DNA from: Solitalea longa
Lineage (GTDB): Bacteria; Bacteroidota; Bacteroidia; Sphingobacteriales; Sphingobacteriaceae
DNA length: 64,000 nt
Assembly: GCF_002920915.1 (NCBI RefSeq)
Contig: NZ_PQVF01000002.1
Coordinates: 310,375 to 374,374, forward strand
Reading direction: 5' to 3'
The notes under the pieces: model-generated
The model's database searches: none
Seen by the model: the letters and a program-made list of their open reading frames with translations, nothing else
Told to the model about the DNA's origin: nothing
Program-made: the position numbers and the translations under genes
In this document: positions 28,728-37,151 of the stretch, piece after piece
Layout: each line of letters opens with the position of its first letter
Numbering within the stretch: position 1 is the stretch's first letter

Positions 28728-29405
28728 TTATATCATCACATTCTCCAGCACCACTTGACCGTCGAGCATTCGAACAATGCGGTGACTATAACGGGCATCG
28801 TGCTCAGAGTGAGTAACCATTATCACAGTTGTTCCTGCATCGTTTAATTCGGTAAGCATTTGCATTACTTCGTTACCATTGATTGAGTCAAGGTTACCGG
28901 TAGGCTCATCGGCAAGGATCAGTCTTGGTCGGTTAACAACAGCACGCGCAACAGCCACACGCTGCTGCTGTCCACCCGACAATTGCTGAGGGAAGTGATT
29001 CTTACGGTGCATGATCTGCATTTTCTCTAACACCTCTTCCACACGTTTCTTGCGTTCATCGGCTCCTACTTTTAGGTAAAGCAAAGGCAACTCAACATTT
29101 TCATAAACCGTTAACTCATCGATCAAATTGAAGCTTTGGAAAACAAAACCAATATGTTGTTTGCGCAAACCTGCACGCTTACGTTCGTTGTAGTGAGCTA
29201 CTTCCTGACCGGCAAACACAAAACTTCCACCATCAGGATCATCGAGCAAACCCAAAATATTTAACAAGGTAGATTTGCCACAACCCGAGGGGCCCATGAT
29301 GGCAACAAACTCACCTTCCTTAACATCAAATGATACTTTGTTAAGGGCAACGGTTTCTACATCTTCAGTTCTGTAGATCTTTTCCAGGTTGGATATCTTT
29401 ATCAT
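28728..29405 (-). CDS. ABC transporter ATP-binding protein (MacB/LolD type), copy 2
   Basis: A 225-residue ATPase with Walker [10 protein letters not shown], signature [14 protein letters not shown], Walker [11 protein letters not shown] and H-loop [11 protein letters not shown]. It is clearly related to copy 1 but has the standard RVAVARA after the signature. It is positioned between the adaptor gene upstream and six permease genes downstream, and could serve several of them, since ATPase genes are outnumbered three to one in this cluster. Confidence 0.94.
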   Translation of the reverse strand: MIKISNLEKIYRTEDVETVALNKVSFDVKEGEFVAIMGPSGCGKSTLLNILGLLDDPDGGSFVFAGQEVAHYNERKRAGLRKQHIGFVFQSFNLIDELTVYENVELPLLYLKVGADERKKRVEEVLEKMQIMHRKNHFPQQLSGGQQQRVAVARAVVNRPRLILADEPTGNLDSINGNEVMQMLTELNDAGTTVIMVTHSEHDARYSHRIVRMLDGQVVLENVMI

Positions 29406-29449
29406 AGTTTATAATTGATTACACTGATTTATAAATTGATTAACTCGTC

Positions 29450-29466
29450 GTCCATGGACCATGGAC
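29450..29466. repeat. 17-bp perfect palindrome between adaptor 2 and ATPase 2
   Basis: GTCCATGG-A-CCATGGAC, followed by ACTGTAAACTATTAACTATT. It resembles the GACTATGGACTATTGACTAT-type intergenic repeats at 5689-5735. It could be an operator or merely a copy of that repeat family. Confidence 0.5.
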
Positions 29467-29479
29467 TGTAAACTATTAA

Positions 29480-30742
29480 CTATTTACTCTCTCCTCCAAT
29501 ATTCAATTCCTGTATCTCTCCATAGTTCTCATAGCTCGAGGTCACTACTTTGTCTCCTGTTTTCAAGCCGCCCAAAACCTCATAATAATCTGGATTTTGA
29601 CGACCCAATTGGACATCAACCTTATAGGCTGTTTTTCCATCGGCGCTTACTTTAAACACCCAATTACCGCCGGTTTGTTGATAAAATCCTCCTTTAGGTA
29701 GCAATAAGGCTTGAGTTTCGTCGCCTAATGCCAGTCTGATTTGTAAGGTTTGGCCTCTTCTTATTCCTTTTGGAACGCTGCCAACAAACTCCATATCTAC
29801 CTGGAATCGGCCATTTGACACTTGCGAATACACCTTTTTCACTTTTAGCTTATAGTTTTCATTTCCAATTTGAAAGTCACCGCCTAAACCGGTAAACACT
29901 CTCGAAATGTAATGCTCATCTATATCAGCTCTAACTTTAAAGCCACTTAATACATCTATTTGCCCCAAACGCTCGCCTTTATTCTTCGACTGACCGATCT
30001 CTGCATCCAAAGAGGTCAACTGCCCGTCAACCGGCGACTTCACTGTAAGATCTTCCGCTTTCTGACGCATCAATGCTAATGCACTTTGCATACGAACCAA
30101 TGATTGCTTCATTTGAACCAACTGCTGGTTGGTGGCAACGGTATCTTTTTTCAAAGTTTCAATGGTTAATTTCTTACGGCGAACCTGGTAATTGTACTCG
30201 TTCTCTGAGGCCTTAAATTCCTGGTAAGAAACCACTTTCTGATCGTAAAGGGTTTTATTCATCTTGTACTTGCGTTCGGCCTCAGCAAAAGCATTGTCAA
30301 CATCAGCCATTTGATTTAACTGGCGGATACTGTTCTGGTCAGCTAGGTTATGGGTATTTTGCATATTGGTGATAAGGTCGTAAACAGCCGTTTCACGATT
30401 CACCAGGTCCAATTCAAGATCGGTATTTGCTAATTTTAAGATCGGCTGGCCTGCTTTAACAATGGCACCGTCTTCAACAAATTTTTGTTCAATACGACCA
30501 CCTTCTACCGCGTCAAGGTAAATAGTGGTAACGGGTTGAACCACGCCATTAATTGGAATAAACTCCTGAAAAGCGCCGGTTTTAACTTCACCTATAATGA
30601 TCTGTTCATTTTTTACATTTAAACGAGATTTACCACTGATAGAGAAGTAACTAAAACCAATCAATCCTGTAATGGCTGCCACACCTGCAATAGTTGCAAT
30701 CTTTTTAGCAGTCCATTTTTTCTTTTCTATAATCCTGTCCAA
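29480..30742 (-). CDS. Efflux periplasmic adaptor (HlyD family), copy 2
   Basis: About 420 residues. No ATG lies near the start; the frame opens at a TTG at 30787, but family members usually begin MDR.IEKK, which matches a TTG at 30742 (LDRIIEKKKWTAKK), so that start is preferred. Visible parts: membrane anchor (IATIAGVAAITGLIGFSYFSI), lipoyl halves GGRIEQKFVEDGAIVKAGQPI and TVKSPVDGQLTSLDAEIGQS, and between them a long coiled-coil hairpin. It is the first gene of the exporter cluster and faces the regulator genes. Confidence 0.88.
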   Translation of the reverse strand: MDRIIEKKKWTAKKIATIAGVAAITGLIGFSYFSISGKSRLNVKNEQIIIGEVKTGAFQEFIPINGVVQPVTTIYLDAVEGGRIEQKFVEDGAIVKAGQPILKLANTDLELDLVNRETAVYDLITNMQNTHNLADQNSIRQLNQMADVDNAFAEAERKYKMNKTLYDQKVVSYQEFKASENEYNYQVRRKKLTIETLKKDTVATNQQLVQMKQSLVRMQSALALMRQKAEDLTVKSPVDGQLTSLDAEIGQSKNKGERLGQIDVLSGFKVRADIDEHYISRVFTGLGGDFQIGNENYKLKVKKVYSQVSNGRFQVDMEFVGSVPKGIRRGQTLQIRLALGDETQALLLPKGGFYQQTGGNWVFKVSADGKTAYKVDVQLGRQNPDYYEVLGGLKTGDKVVTSSYENYGEIQELNIGGESK

Positions 30743-30867
30743 AGCTTTAAAATTTGGACTAGCTATCTTCAAAAGCGTGCCACTCAAAAAACAGGCTTAT
30801 TTTCAAGCTATTGAGCTTTTTACATTTATTTTAACCAAAATAAAGTGTTCGGTTTCGTTACAACTTC

Positions 30868-30883
30868 TGTTCGCTTACGAACA
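30868..30883. promoter_or_regulatory. Inverted repeat in the divergent promoter region (possible regulator site)
   Basis: TGTTCG-CTTA-CGAACA is a perfect 6-bp inverted repeat with a 4-nt spacer. Further GTTCGG and CCGTTC half-site-like sequences occur within about 20 bp on either side. It lies 126 bp from the chosen adaptor start and 139 bp before the regulator start, a normal position for an NtrC-type upstream activation site. Confidence 0.5.
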
Positions 30884-31022
30884 ACCGTTCATTGCGGCTA
30901 TCCTGTACTGCACTGAAACAAAGCACTATTTATTAACTGCACGAAAATTGTTGATTGCATTATAGGCTGCCGTACAGCTTTTTTGTAGTACTTTTATCGG
31001 AAAAAAGCCTTCTTTTTTAAAA

Positions 31023-32420
31023 ATGAAATTGAAAAACGCCAAAATTCTCATTGTTGACGATGACCCGGATGTATTAGTAGCAATGAAAATGCTGCTGCAA
31101 CCAGAAGTTAAGGAGCTTGTTACCGAAAAAAATCCTGAGAATTTAAATGCCTTGATCAGCCGTAATAACTTCGATCTGATCATTTTGGATATGAATTTTA
31201 AAAGTGCCTTAAATACCGGGAATGAAGGTTTTTTTTGGCTGAACAAGATCAGGGAACAGGACAAAGAGGCGTTGGTAATAATGATTACCGCTTATGGAGA
31301 TATCAACCTTGCCATTCGTTCGTTAAAAGAGGGTGCAAGTGACTTTGTAGTGAAGCCCTGGCGCAATGAAAAATTAATTGAAGTTATTACAGAAGCTTTA
31401 GGCAAAACACTTAATAGTAGTAAGCCAAACCAAGGCGCTATACAGGTTAATGAAAAACCAGTTCGAAACGGAACATCAAAAGAAAATGAAAGCCTTACTG
31501 TTGAAATTATAGGTGACTCAGAAGCGATGCAGGAAGTTTTTTTCAAGATCGATAAAATTGGCCCCACTGACGCAAATGTGCTGATTTTGGGAGAAAACGG
31601 AACCGGAAAGGACCTGGTGGCAAGAGCTTTACATGAACGATCACTTCGAAAAGATAAACCTTATATTGCTGTTGACCTGGGAGCTCTTACCGAAACTTTA
31701 TTTGAAAGTGAACTGTTTGGCCATAGAAAAGGAGCCTTTACCGATGCTCGGGAAGATCGAACCGGAAGAATAGAAGCTGCTTCGGGAGGAACCTTGTTTT
31801 TGGACGAAATCGGAAACATCTCTTTGTATCAACAGGCCAAACTCTTATCTGTTTTGCAAAACAGGCACATTGTACGCTTAGGTACCAATCAAATGGTTCC
31901 GGTGGATATTCGATTGATCTGTGCGACTAATGTTCCTATTTATGAATTGGCATCGGAAGCACGTTTCCGAAAAGATTTAATTTATCGGATCAATACCGTT
32001 GAGATCACCTTACCTCCGTTACGTAAGCGGGGAAATGACATTGAACTACTTGCCCGTCATTTTCTAAAGATCTATACCACCAAATACAATAAATCAGGAA
32101 TTGATTTTGAGACTGCCGCGCTGATCAAACTAAAGCAATACAACTGGCCAGGCAATGTTCGTGAGCTTCAACATACCATTGAACGAGCCGTGATTATGGC
32201 AGGCGAAGGTTTCATCAGGGCGCATGAACTTTCTTTTTCGCCAATTGAACATGCCGAGCTGATGATAGATGAACCTAAAAGCTTTCAACTTCATGACATT
32301 GAAAAAGACACCATTTTAAAAGCCATAGAAAAACACCAGGGCAATATTAGCAAAGCTGCCAGGGAACTTGGAATTACTCGAACTGCATTATATCGCCGTT
32401 TAAATAAATATGACATCTAA
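31023..32420 (+). CDS. Sigma-54-dependent response regulator (NtrC family)
   Basis: A 465-residue regulator with three domains. Receiver domain (1-120): acidic cluster D12-D14, phosphoacceptor D56, T89 and K111. AAA+ domain (about 160-395): Walker A GENGTGKD (190-197), the sigma-54 contact loop reading GAFTDA (237-242) instead of GAFTGA, and Walker B GGTLFLDEIGN. C-terminal Fis-type helix-turn-helix ending GNISKAARELGITRTALYRRL. It should activate sigma-54 promoters after phosphorylation by the kinase whose gene overlaps it by 11 bp. Its divergent placement suggests the exporter array as a target (inference). Confidence 0.94.
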   Translation: MKLKNAKILIVDDDPDVLVAMKMLLQPEVKELVTEKNPENLNALISRNNFDLIILDMNFKSALNTGNEGFFWLNKIREQDKEALVIMITAYGDINLAIRSLKEGASDFVVKPWRNEKLIEVITEALGKTLNSSKPNQGAIQVNEKPVRNGTSKENESLTVEIIGDSEAMQEVFFKIDKIGPTDANVLILGENGTGKDLVARALHERSLRKDKPYIAVDLGALTETLFESELFGHRKGAFTDAREDRTGRIEAASGGTLFLDEIGNISLYQQAKLLSVLQNRHIVRLGTNQMVPVDIRLICATNVPIYELASEARFRKDLIYRINTVEITLPPLRKRGNDIELLARHFLKIYTTKYNKSGIDFETAALIKLKQYNWPGNVRELQHTIERAVIMAGEGFIRAHELSFSPIEHAELMIDEPKSFQLHDIEKDTILKAIEKHQGNISKAARELGITRTALYRRLNKYDI

Positions 32421-33759
32421 ACGCTTCGAACTAGTACTAATTGGCCGGGTGCTACTGCTATTCGTTACACTTTGTACAACGGCCTGGCTTTTTGTAAAAT
32501 ACCAAACGTGGTATCCGTTGTTACTACTTGTCATTGCTGTGTTTCAGCTGCTGGCCATCATCCGATACGTTAACCGAATAAATACCGAGCTGAAAGATTT
32601 CATCGGTGCTATTAAGTACAAGGATTTTAGCCAACATTACAGCGTTCAAAAAGCTCCGGCTTCGGTGGCTTTATTACGACAAGTTTTTAATGATGTAGGA
32701 AAAGCTTTCAATCAATTGAACATCGAAAAAGAAACCCAGTACAGGTATTTACAAACCGTTATGGAAATTGTTGACACCGGAATATTGCTTTTTGATGAAG
32801 ATGGTTCAGTGAAATGGATGAATGAGGCGGCAAAAAAAATGTTCAACTTACCCGAACTGAAAAATATTGAAGGCTTAAAAAGTAGGAACAGGGAACTGAA
32901 GGAAATTATTGAATCATTAACTCCGGGAGAGAATAGGCTGTTGGAAATTGAAACGGGTCATTTTCCGATAAAGATCATTTCATCAACAATGCATTTCAGA
33001 TTAAATGGCAAAACGCAATCGATGTTTGTATTCAAAAATGTAAACGATGCAGTGCAAGAAACCGAAATGCAAACCTGGCAAAAACTGTTGCGAACCATTA
33101 CCCATGAAATTATGAATTCGGTGGCTCCTATTGCTTCACTGGCCGAAACATTGAAAAAACGGATCAATTTCCTGCAAACAGAAGGTGGTTTTGAGACATC
33201 CGACAATGAAGCTATTGAAGATATTGAGCTAATGGTGGATGTGATCAGAAAAAGAAGCGATGGTCTTTTAAAATTTGCCGAGACCTACCGTAGTTTAAGT
33301 AAAATAACCATTCCAACATTATCAACCATCAATATACAAGACTTGTTTGCCAATCTTAACCAGTTATTGGGGCCCGACCTAAAGCAAAAAGGCATTAAGA
33401 TCATTGCTGAATTACGAGATCACGGTTTAAAAATTGAAGCAGACATTTCACTGATTGAGCAGGTTTTGATCAACCTGATCTTGAACGCAGCCGAAGCGGT
33501 GAAGGACCGTGAAAACCCACAAATTAAACTGTTATCATTTTTAAATGAAGCCAATCGCATCGTTATTGAAGTTATTGATAACGGTACAGGAATACCACAG
33601 GAATTAAAAGATCAAATTTTCATTCCATTTTTTACCACCCGCAAAAATGGTTCGGGAATCGGATTAAGTTTATCACGTCAGATTATGCAATTACATAAAG
33701 GCTCCATCATTGTTGATTCAAGGGAAAATGAAGGAAGTATTTTCCGGCTGATTTTTTAA
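32410..33759 (+). CDS. Sensor histidine kinase, partner of the NtrC-type regulator
   Basis: A 449-residue membrane kinase. Two N-terminal helices (about 9-28 and 34-52) with almost no periplasmic loop between them, so it probably senses the membrane or an internal signal. A PAS-like region follows (about 110-210), then the phosphoacceptor H232 in THEIMNSVAP, the N box around N359 (INLILNAAEAV), G1 DNGTGIP (390-396) and G2 GSGIGLS (414-420). The ATG lies inside the end of the regulator gene (11-bp overlap), implying translational coupling. Confidence 0.94.
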   Translation: MTSKRFELVLIGRVLLLFVTLCTTAWLFVKYQTWYPLLLLVIAVFQLLAIIRYVNRINTELKDFIGAIKYKDFSQHYSVQKAPASVALLRQVFNDVGKAFNQLNIEKETQYRYLQTVMEIVDTGILLFDEDGSVKWMNEAAKKMFNLPELKNIEGLKSRNRELKEIIESLTPGENRLLEIETGHFPIKIISSTMHFRLNGKTQSMFVFKNVNDAVQETEMQTWQKLLRTITHEIMNSVAPIASLAETLKKRINFLQTEGGFETSDNEAIEDIELMVDVIRKRSDGLLKFAETYRSLSKITIPTLSTINIQDLFANLNQLLGPDLKQKGIKIIAELRDHGLKIEADISLIEQVLINLILNAAEAVKDRENPQIKLLSFLNEANRIVIEVIDNGTGIPQELKDQIFIPFFTTRKNGSGIGLSLSRQIMQLHKGSIIVDSRENEGSIFRLIF

Positions 33760-33813
33760 CTAGTGAGATTAATCAGCAATTTAACATTACATTAAAGGAA
33801 AGCCAATAGAAAT

Positions 33814-33851
33814 TTCGTAATTCGTAATTCGTAATTCGTAATTCGTAATTC
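33814..33851. repeat. Heptanucleotide tandem repeat (TTCGTAA x5)
   Basis: Five perfect copies of TTCGTAA at 33814-33848 plus a partial sixth, ending 11 bp before the ATG of the deacetylase gene. Copy number at such repeats can change by slippage and would alter the spacing upstream of the start codon. Confidence 0.9.
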
Positions 33852-33862
33852 TAAAATTAATT

Positions 33863-34471
33863 ATGTATCCGGTAAAGACTCCCTATTTTATAAAAAAGCT
33901 GTTTCCTTCATTAACCTGGAACTTTACAAGGGCTGAGAAAGTATTATATCTTACTTTTGATGACGGACCGATACCGGAAGTAACCCCATTTGTTGTAGAA
34001 CAACTCAAAATATACAATGCGAAAGCGACTTTTTTTTGCATTGGTGATAATGTTCGCAAGCATCCTGAAGTTTTTGAACTATTGAAAAAAAACGGGCACT
34101 CCATCGGAAATCATACCTTCAACCATTTAAATGGATGGCATAGCCCAACCGCCGACTATGTGAAAAACATTCAAAAATGTAATGAACTGGTAAAAGCTCA
34201 ACTATTCCGACCACCATATGGGAAGATCCGCCCAACACAAATCCTTAACCTGAAAAAGAACTATAAAATAGTTATGTGGGATGTTTTAAGTGGCGATTTC
34301 GATTTGAATTTAACTCCCGAAGAATGTTTAGAAAATGTGCTAAAGCATACCGAAAACGGCTCCATCATTGTTTTTCATGACAGCCTTAAAGCCGAACCGC
34401 GATTGCGGCATACTTTGCCACTTGCTTTAGCCCATTGGGCCAAACAAGGTTATAATTTCAAAGGATTATAG
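33863..34471 (+). CDS. Polysaccharide deacetylase (NodB homology domain)
   Basis: A 202-residue enzyme of carbohydrate esterase family 4. Motif 1 LTFDDGP (residues 30-36; the aspartate pair supplies the base and a metal ligand), motif 2 SIGNHTFNH (about 76-84; metal-binding H-x3-H), motif 3 RPPYGK (about 113-118). It removes N- or O-acetyl groups from a glycan such as peptidoglycan or a surface polysaccharide. No signal peptide is seen, so location is uncertain. Its stop lies only 2 bp from that of the convergent gene. Confidence 0.9.
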   Translation: MYPVKTPYFIKKLFPSLTWNFTRAEKVLYLTFDDGPIPEVTPFVVEQLKIYNAKATFFCIGDNVRKHPEVFELLKKNGHSIGNHTFNHLNGWHSPTADYVKNIQKCNELVKAQLFRPPYGKIRPTQILNLKKNYKIVMWDVLSGDFDLNLTPEECLENVLKHTENGSIIVFHDSLKAEPRLRHTLPLALAHWAKQGYNFKGL

Positions 34472-34473
34472 GA

Positions 34474-35220
34474 TTATTTATTTACCTGAACCGAATCGGC
34501 CTTAATGCCTTCAGCCTTAAATTTTTTATACTGATTATTGATATAAACATATATATCATATTGATTGGCTGATTTAATAAAATCATATTCAGGTCTGCTG
34601 TATTTTATGAACTGTTCTACTTCAGCCTCATCTTCGATCTTCACAATTTTCTTTACTAATAGAGGGGTATAATAATTGTCGATAAACTTTTCATGTTCAT
34701 AATTTATTATCCGGCTTTGGAAACTTCTCAATCCGTGCCGTTTTTTACCACTATATAAATACTCTATAAAAGATAAAGGGTGAAATATGGCTGTTCCTAT
34801 AAGGTTACCGGTTGTTTTGTCTTTGTAATTAAAGGCTCGGGCGTAATCTTCTCTAACCTCCACCGAATCGGCTTTGTATGACTTTTTCCCCGAAACCAAC
34901 ACCTCTGGTAATGACAGGGTTCGGGTTTGCATGTAAATGTTTTTGTTAATAAAAGTCAGTGATTTATCAATGATCAACTTTTGGGTTTCATACCCTAAAG
35001 CCGAAAACAAAATCGTATCTCCTTCTTTTACGTATATTTTATAATTACCGGCATTGTCGCTGGTGAGCTGGTAATCCGAAGTTTTATTATACACTTGTGC
35101 AAACTCCATTGGCTTTGCCTTTTCGCGGTCGTATATTTTACCCGAAAGAATACCCTGGGCATTTACATTAAAAGCAATTACTGTTAAAAATACCGCAATC
35201 AATACTCTCATATAGTTCAT
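34474..35220 (-). CDS. Secreted protein with carboxypeptidase-regulatory-like domain
   Basis: About 248 residues from the ATG at 35220 (a second ATG follows at 35211; 35247 is also possible but gives a poor signal peptide). A signal peptide ends at NVNAQG and is followed by a CarboxypepD_reg-like beta-sandwich: GKIYDREKAKPMEFAQVYNKTSDYQLTSDNAGNYKIYVKEGDTILFSALGYETQ. The remaining ~150 residues are unassigned. The domain is common in Bacteroidota outer-membrane and cell-surface proteins. Function unknown. Confidence 0.8.
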   Translation of the reverse strand: MNYMRVLIAVFLTVIAFNVNAQGILSGKIYDREKAKPMEFAQVYNKTSDYQLTSDNAGNYKIYVKEGDTILFSALGYETQKLIIDKSLTFINKNIYMQTRTLSLPEVLVSGKKSYKADSVEVREDYARAFNYKDKTTGNLIGTAIFHPLSFIEYLYSGKKRHGLRSFQSRIINYEHEKFIDNYYTPLLVKKIVKIEDEAEVEQFIKYSRPEYDFIKSANQYDIYVYINNQYKKFKAEGIKADSVQVNK

Positions 35221-35410
35221 AATCAGCACTAATCTTCTAAAACTCAAAAATACCTAAAGATAGTATTCAGGAGGTAAAAGATTTTTGGGTCAGGAATAAA
35301 AATATACAATCCAAGCAAAACAGCATCAAACTGCCTGACTAATAAATATTTACAATAAATTAATGAATCAAAAAAGATACATTTAAAATAGAAAGTTAAA
35401 TACCATAACC

Positions 35411-35441
35411 TTTGTTTTATCCAATTTGATACTTATATTTA
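35411..35441 (+). promoter_or_regulatory. Bacteroidota-type promoter
   Basis: TTTG at 35411-35414 and TATATTTA at 35434-35441 are separated by 19 bp, fitting the -33/-7 pattern with one mismatch in the -7 box. Predicted start a few bases downstream gives a short leader before the ATG at 35459. Confidence 0.55.
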
Positions 35442-35458
35442 AGTATAAACGCTCTCAT

Positions 35459-36115
35459 ATGAATAAGAAATTTTACTTAGCCAAATTCGGCTTATGTGCA
35501 TGTGTGGCTATATGTGCATTTGCACTCAATTCATGCTATCCCAATAGCGATGCAGAGATTGAAGACTTAGATGTTGTTGCAAGTTTCCCCAAAAAAGATT
35601 ACAACTTTACAGAGAACAACACTTATACTCTACCTACCCGTATTCCAATTGTGGATGATGACATTCCACTTCCAGGAGACACCTTACCCGCAGCTGTAGC
35701 CAATCCAATTCTCGAAAAAATACGGGCAAATATGACGGCAAAAGGTTACACCGAGATTAAACCGGGAAGTCCTACAGTTCCAGATGTGGCCCTAACCTCT
35801 TATGTGATCCAAACAACTTATACCGGTGCCTATTATCCATATTGGTGGTACTACTGGGGTTATTATCCATGGGGCAGCTGGGGCTACCCTTGGGGACCTG
35901 GATGGTATCCTGGAGGTGCTTACTACTATTCATTTGATGTTGGTAGTTTAATCATTTCAATGAGTTCACCCGACAGTAGACAGGACAACCAGATCAACAC
36001 GGTTTGGATATCAGCTATAAGAGGTGTACTAAATGGAACCACCTCAAATGTTCAACGGGCAACGGCGGGAGTTGATCAAGCTTTTGCTCAATCTGTTTAT
36101 TTGAAAACAAATTAA
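35459..36115 (+). CDS. DUF4136-type lipoprotein
   Basis: A 218-residue lipoprotein: hydrophobic segment then NSC at about residue 26 (lipobox ALNSC). The start at 35459 is chosen because the signal peptide begins there. The family (DUF4136) is recognised from the layout: an N-terminal DVVASFPKKDYNF strand, an AMTAKGYTE-like segment, and a C-terminal IWISAIRGVL. A central stretch (about 125-155) is extremely rich in Tyr, Trp, Gly and Pro. Probably co-transcribed with the next gene 18 bp downstream. Confidence 0.8.
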   Translation: MNKKFYLAKFGLCACVAICAFALNSCYPNSDAEIEDLDVVASFPKKDYNFTENNTYTLPTRIPIVDDDIPLPGDTLPAAVANPILEKIRANMTAKGYTEIKPGSPTVPDVALTSYVIQTTYTGAYYPYWWYYWGYYPWGSWGYPWGPGWYPGGAYYYSFDVGSLIISMSSPDSRQDNQINTVWISAIRGVLNGTTSNVQRATAGVDQAFAQSVYLKTN

Positions 36116-36133
36116 CCCCAAAGCCACAAAGTC

Positions 36134-36745
36134 ATGAAATACATTTATAAACTACTTAGTCTGGCCTTCATTGTCTGTTTGCTTAGTGCCAAAGCTAATG
36201 CTCAATATAAATACTACACCAATTTCTCTTGGAACACAGCCCTGCCTATGTCACCTACAAGTGATTATATAAGTAAATACAGTGTTAGAGGAGCAGGATT
36301 TGAATGGGGTGGATTTGTAAAACCGCGCGTAAGTTTATCAGGATTTATAGGATGGAACGTGTTCTATCAGGCCAAAGGACATCAAACCTATATTTCACCA
36401 GAAGGCGGTGCGGTAACCGGTACTCCTTACAACTATATTAACGCTATTCCGATTTTTGCAAAAGCAAGTTATTACTTTAAAGACCCTACATCTGAAAAAA
36501 TTGCTCCTTACTTTGGTATAGGAGTAGGTACCACCTGGCAAAAACAAAATACCGATTTTGGTTTGTATTCATTTTATCGCGATGGATGGATGTTTGGATT
36601 GTTTCCTGAACTTGGATTGGAATACAGTGTAAACCCCATTTCAGCTATCAATTTTAATGTGCGTTATAATCAGAGTTTTGAAACCGATCAGGTGGATAAA
36701 CTTGGTTATTTAGGATTCAATATCGGCTTTGTTTATCGGTATTGA
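36134..36745 (+). CDS. Predicted outer-membrane beta-barrel protein
   Basis: A 203-residue protein with a signal peptide (MKYIYKLLSLAFIVCLLSAKANAQ). The mature part alternates aromatic and polar residues in short strands (for example YFGIGVGTTWQKQ, FGLFPELGLEYSV, INFNVRYNQSF) and ends with YLGFNIGFVYRY, an aromatic terminal strand typical of barrel insertion signals. This fits an eight-stranded OmpW/OmpX-size barrel. Specific function unknown; it follows the DUF4136 lipoprotein closely. Confidence 0.8.
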   Translation: MKYIYKLLSLAFIVCLLSAKANAQYKYYTNFSWNTALPMSPTSDYISKYSVRGAGFEWGGFVKPRVSLSGFIGWNVFYQAKGHQTYISPEGGAVTGTPYNYINAIPIFAKASYYFKDPTSEKIAPYFGIGVGTTWQKQNTDFGLYSFYRDGWMFGLFPELGLEYSVNPISAINFNVRYNQSFETDQVDKLGYLGFNIGFVYRY

Positions 36746-36781
36746 TTCAACTCTTGCCTTTTCTTTATATAACTAATAATT

Positions 36782-36816
36782 AACTTGGTCTGTCGTGAGA
36801 CACGCCAAGTTTTTTT
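36782..36816 (+). terminator. Intrinsic terminator ending next to the csaA start
   Basis: AACTTGG (36782-36788) pairs with CCAAGTT (36805-36811), with an inner TGTC-GTGA-GACA hairpin and then a T-run to 36816. The ATG of the next gene is at 36822, only 5 bases on. Confidence 0.8.
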
Positions 36817-36821
36817 ATTTT

Positions 36822-37151
36822 ATGATAACATACCACGATTTTGAAAAAATAGACATTAGGGTAGGAACAATTATTAAAGCCGAAGAATTCCCAAAAGCTA
36901 ACAACCCTTCATATCAGCTTACAATTGACTTTGGACCATTAGGTATCAAAAAGTCTTCAGCTCAAATCACTAAACATTATCCTCTTGAGTCGCTAATTAA
37001 CAAACAAATTATTGCTATTGTTAATTTCCCTCCTAAACAAATAGCCAATTTCATTTCCGAATGTTTGGTCTTAGGAGTTTTGGGAGAAGAAAAATCGGTT
37101 ACCTTATTGACTCCTGACCAAATGGTTGAAAACGGTCAAAAAATAGCTTAA
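36822..37151 (+). CDS. csaA: CsaA-like tRNA-binding-domain protein
   Basis: A 109-residue protein made up of a single tRNA-binding (EMAP/OB-fold) domain: DFEKIDIRVGTIIKAEEFPKANNPSYQLTIDFG then KKSSAQITKHY and VVNFPPKQIANFISECLVLG. Family members act as homodimeric chaperone- or tRNA-binding proteins. The ATG at 36822 is used; the frame upstream of it translates the terminator. A 36-codon ORF overlaps its stop codon (TAATG). Confidence 0.9.
   Translation: MITYHDFEKIDIRVGTIIKAEEFPKANNPSYQLTIDFGPLGIKKSSAQITKHYPLESLINKQIIAIVNFPPKQIANFISECLVLGVLGEEKSVTLLTPDQMVENGQKIA

Noticed and set aside
30768-30782. Possible sigma-54 promoter TGGCACG...TTG before adaptor 2
   Set aside because: The -24-like TGGCACG is good, but the spacing is one base short and the essential GC at -12 is AA. 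I do not count it as a promoter.
30868-30892. GG-N10-GC spacing inside the divergent palindrome, another sigma-54-like pattern
   Set aside because: Only the four invariant bases fit; surrounding bases do not match, and such a fit is expected by chance in a few hundred bases.
33814-33851. CRISPR-like array
   Set aside because: The units are 7 bp and contiguous with no spacers, so it is a simple tandem repeat.
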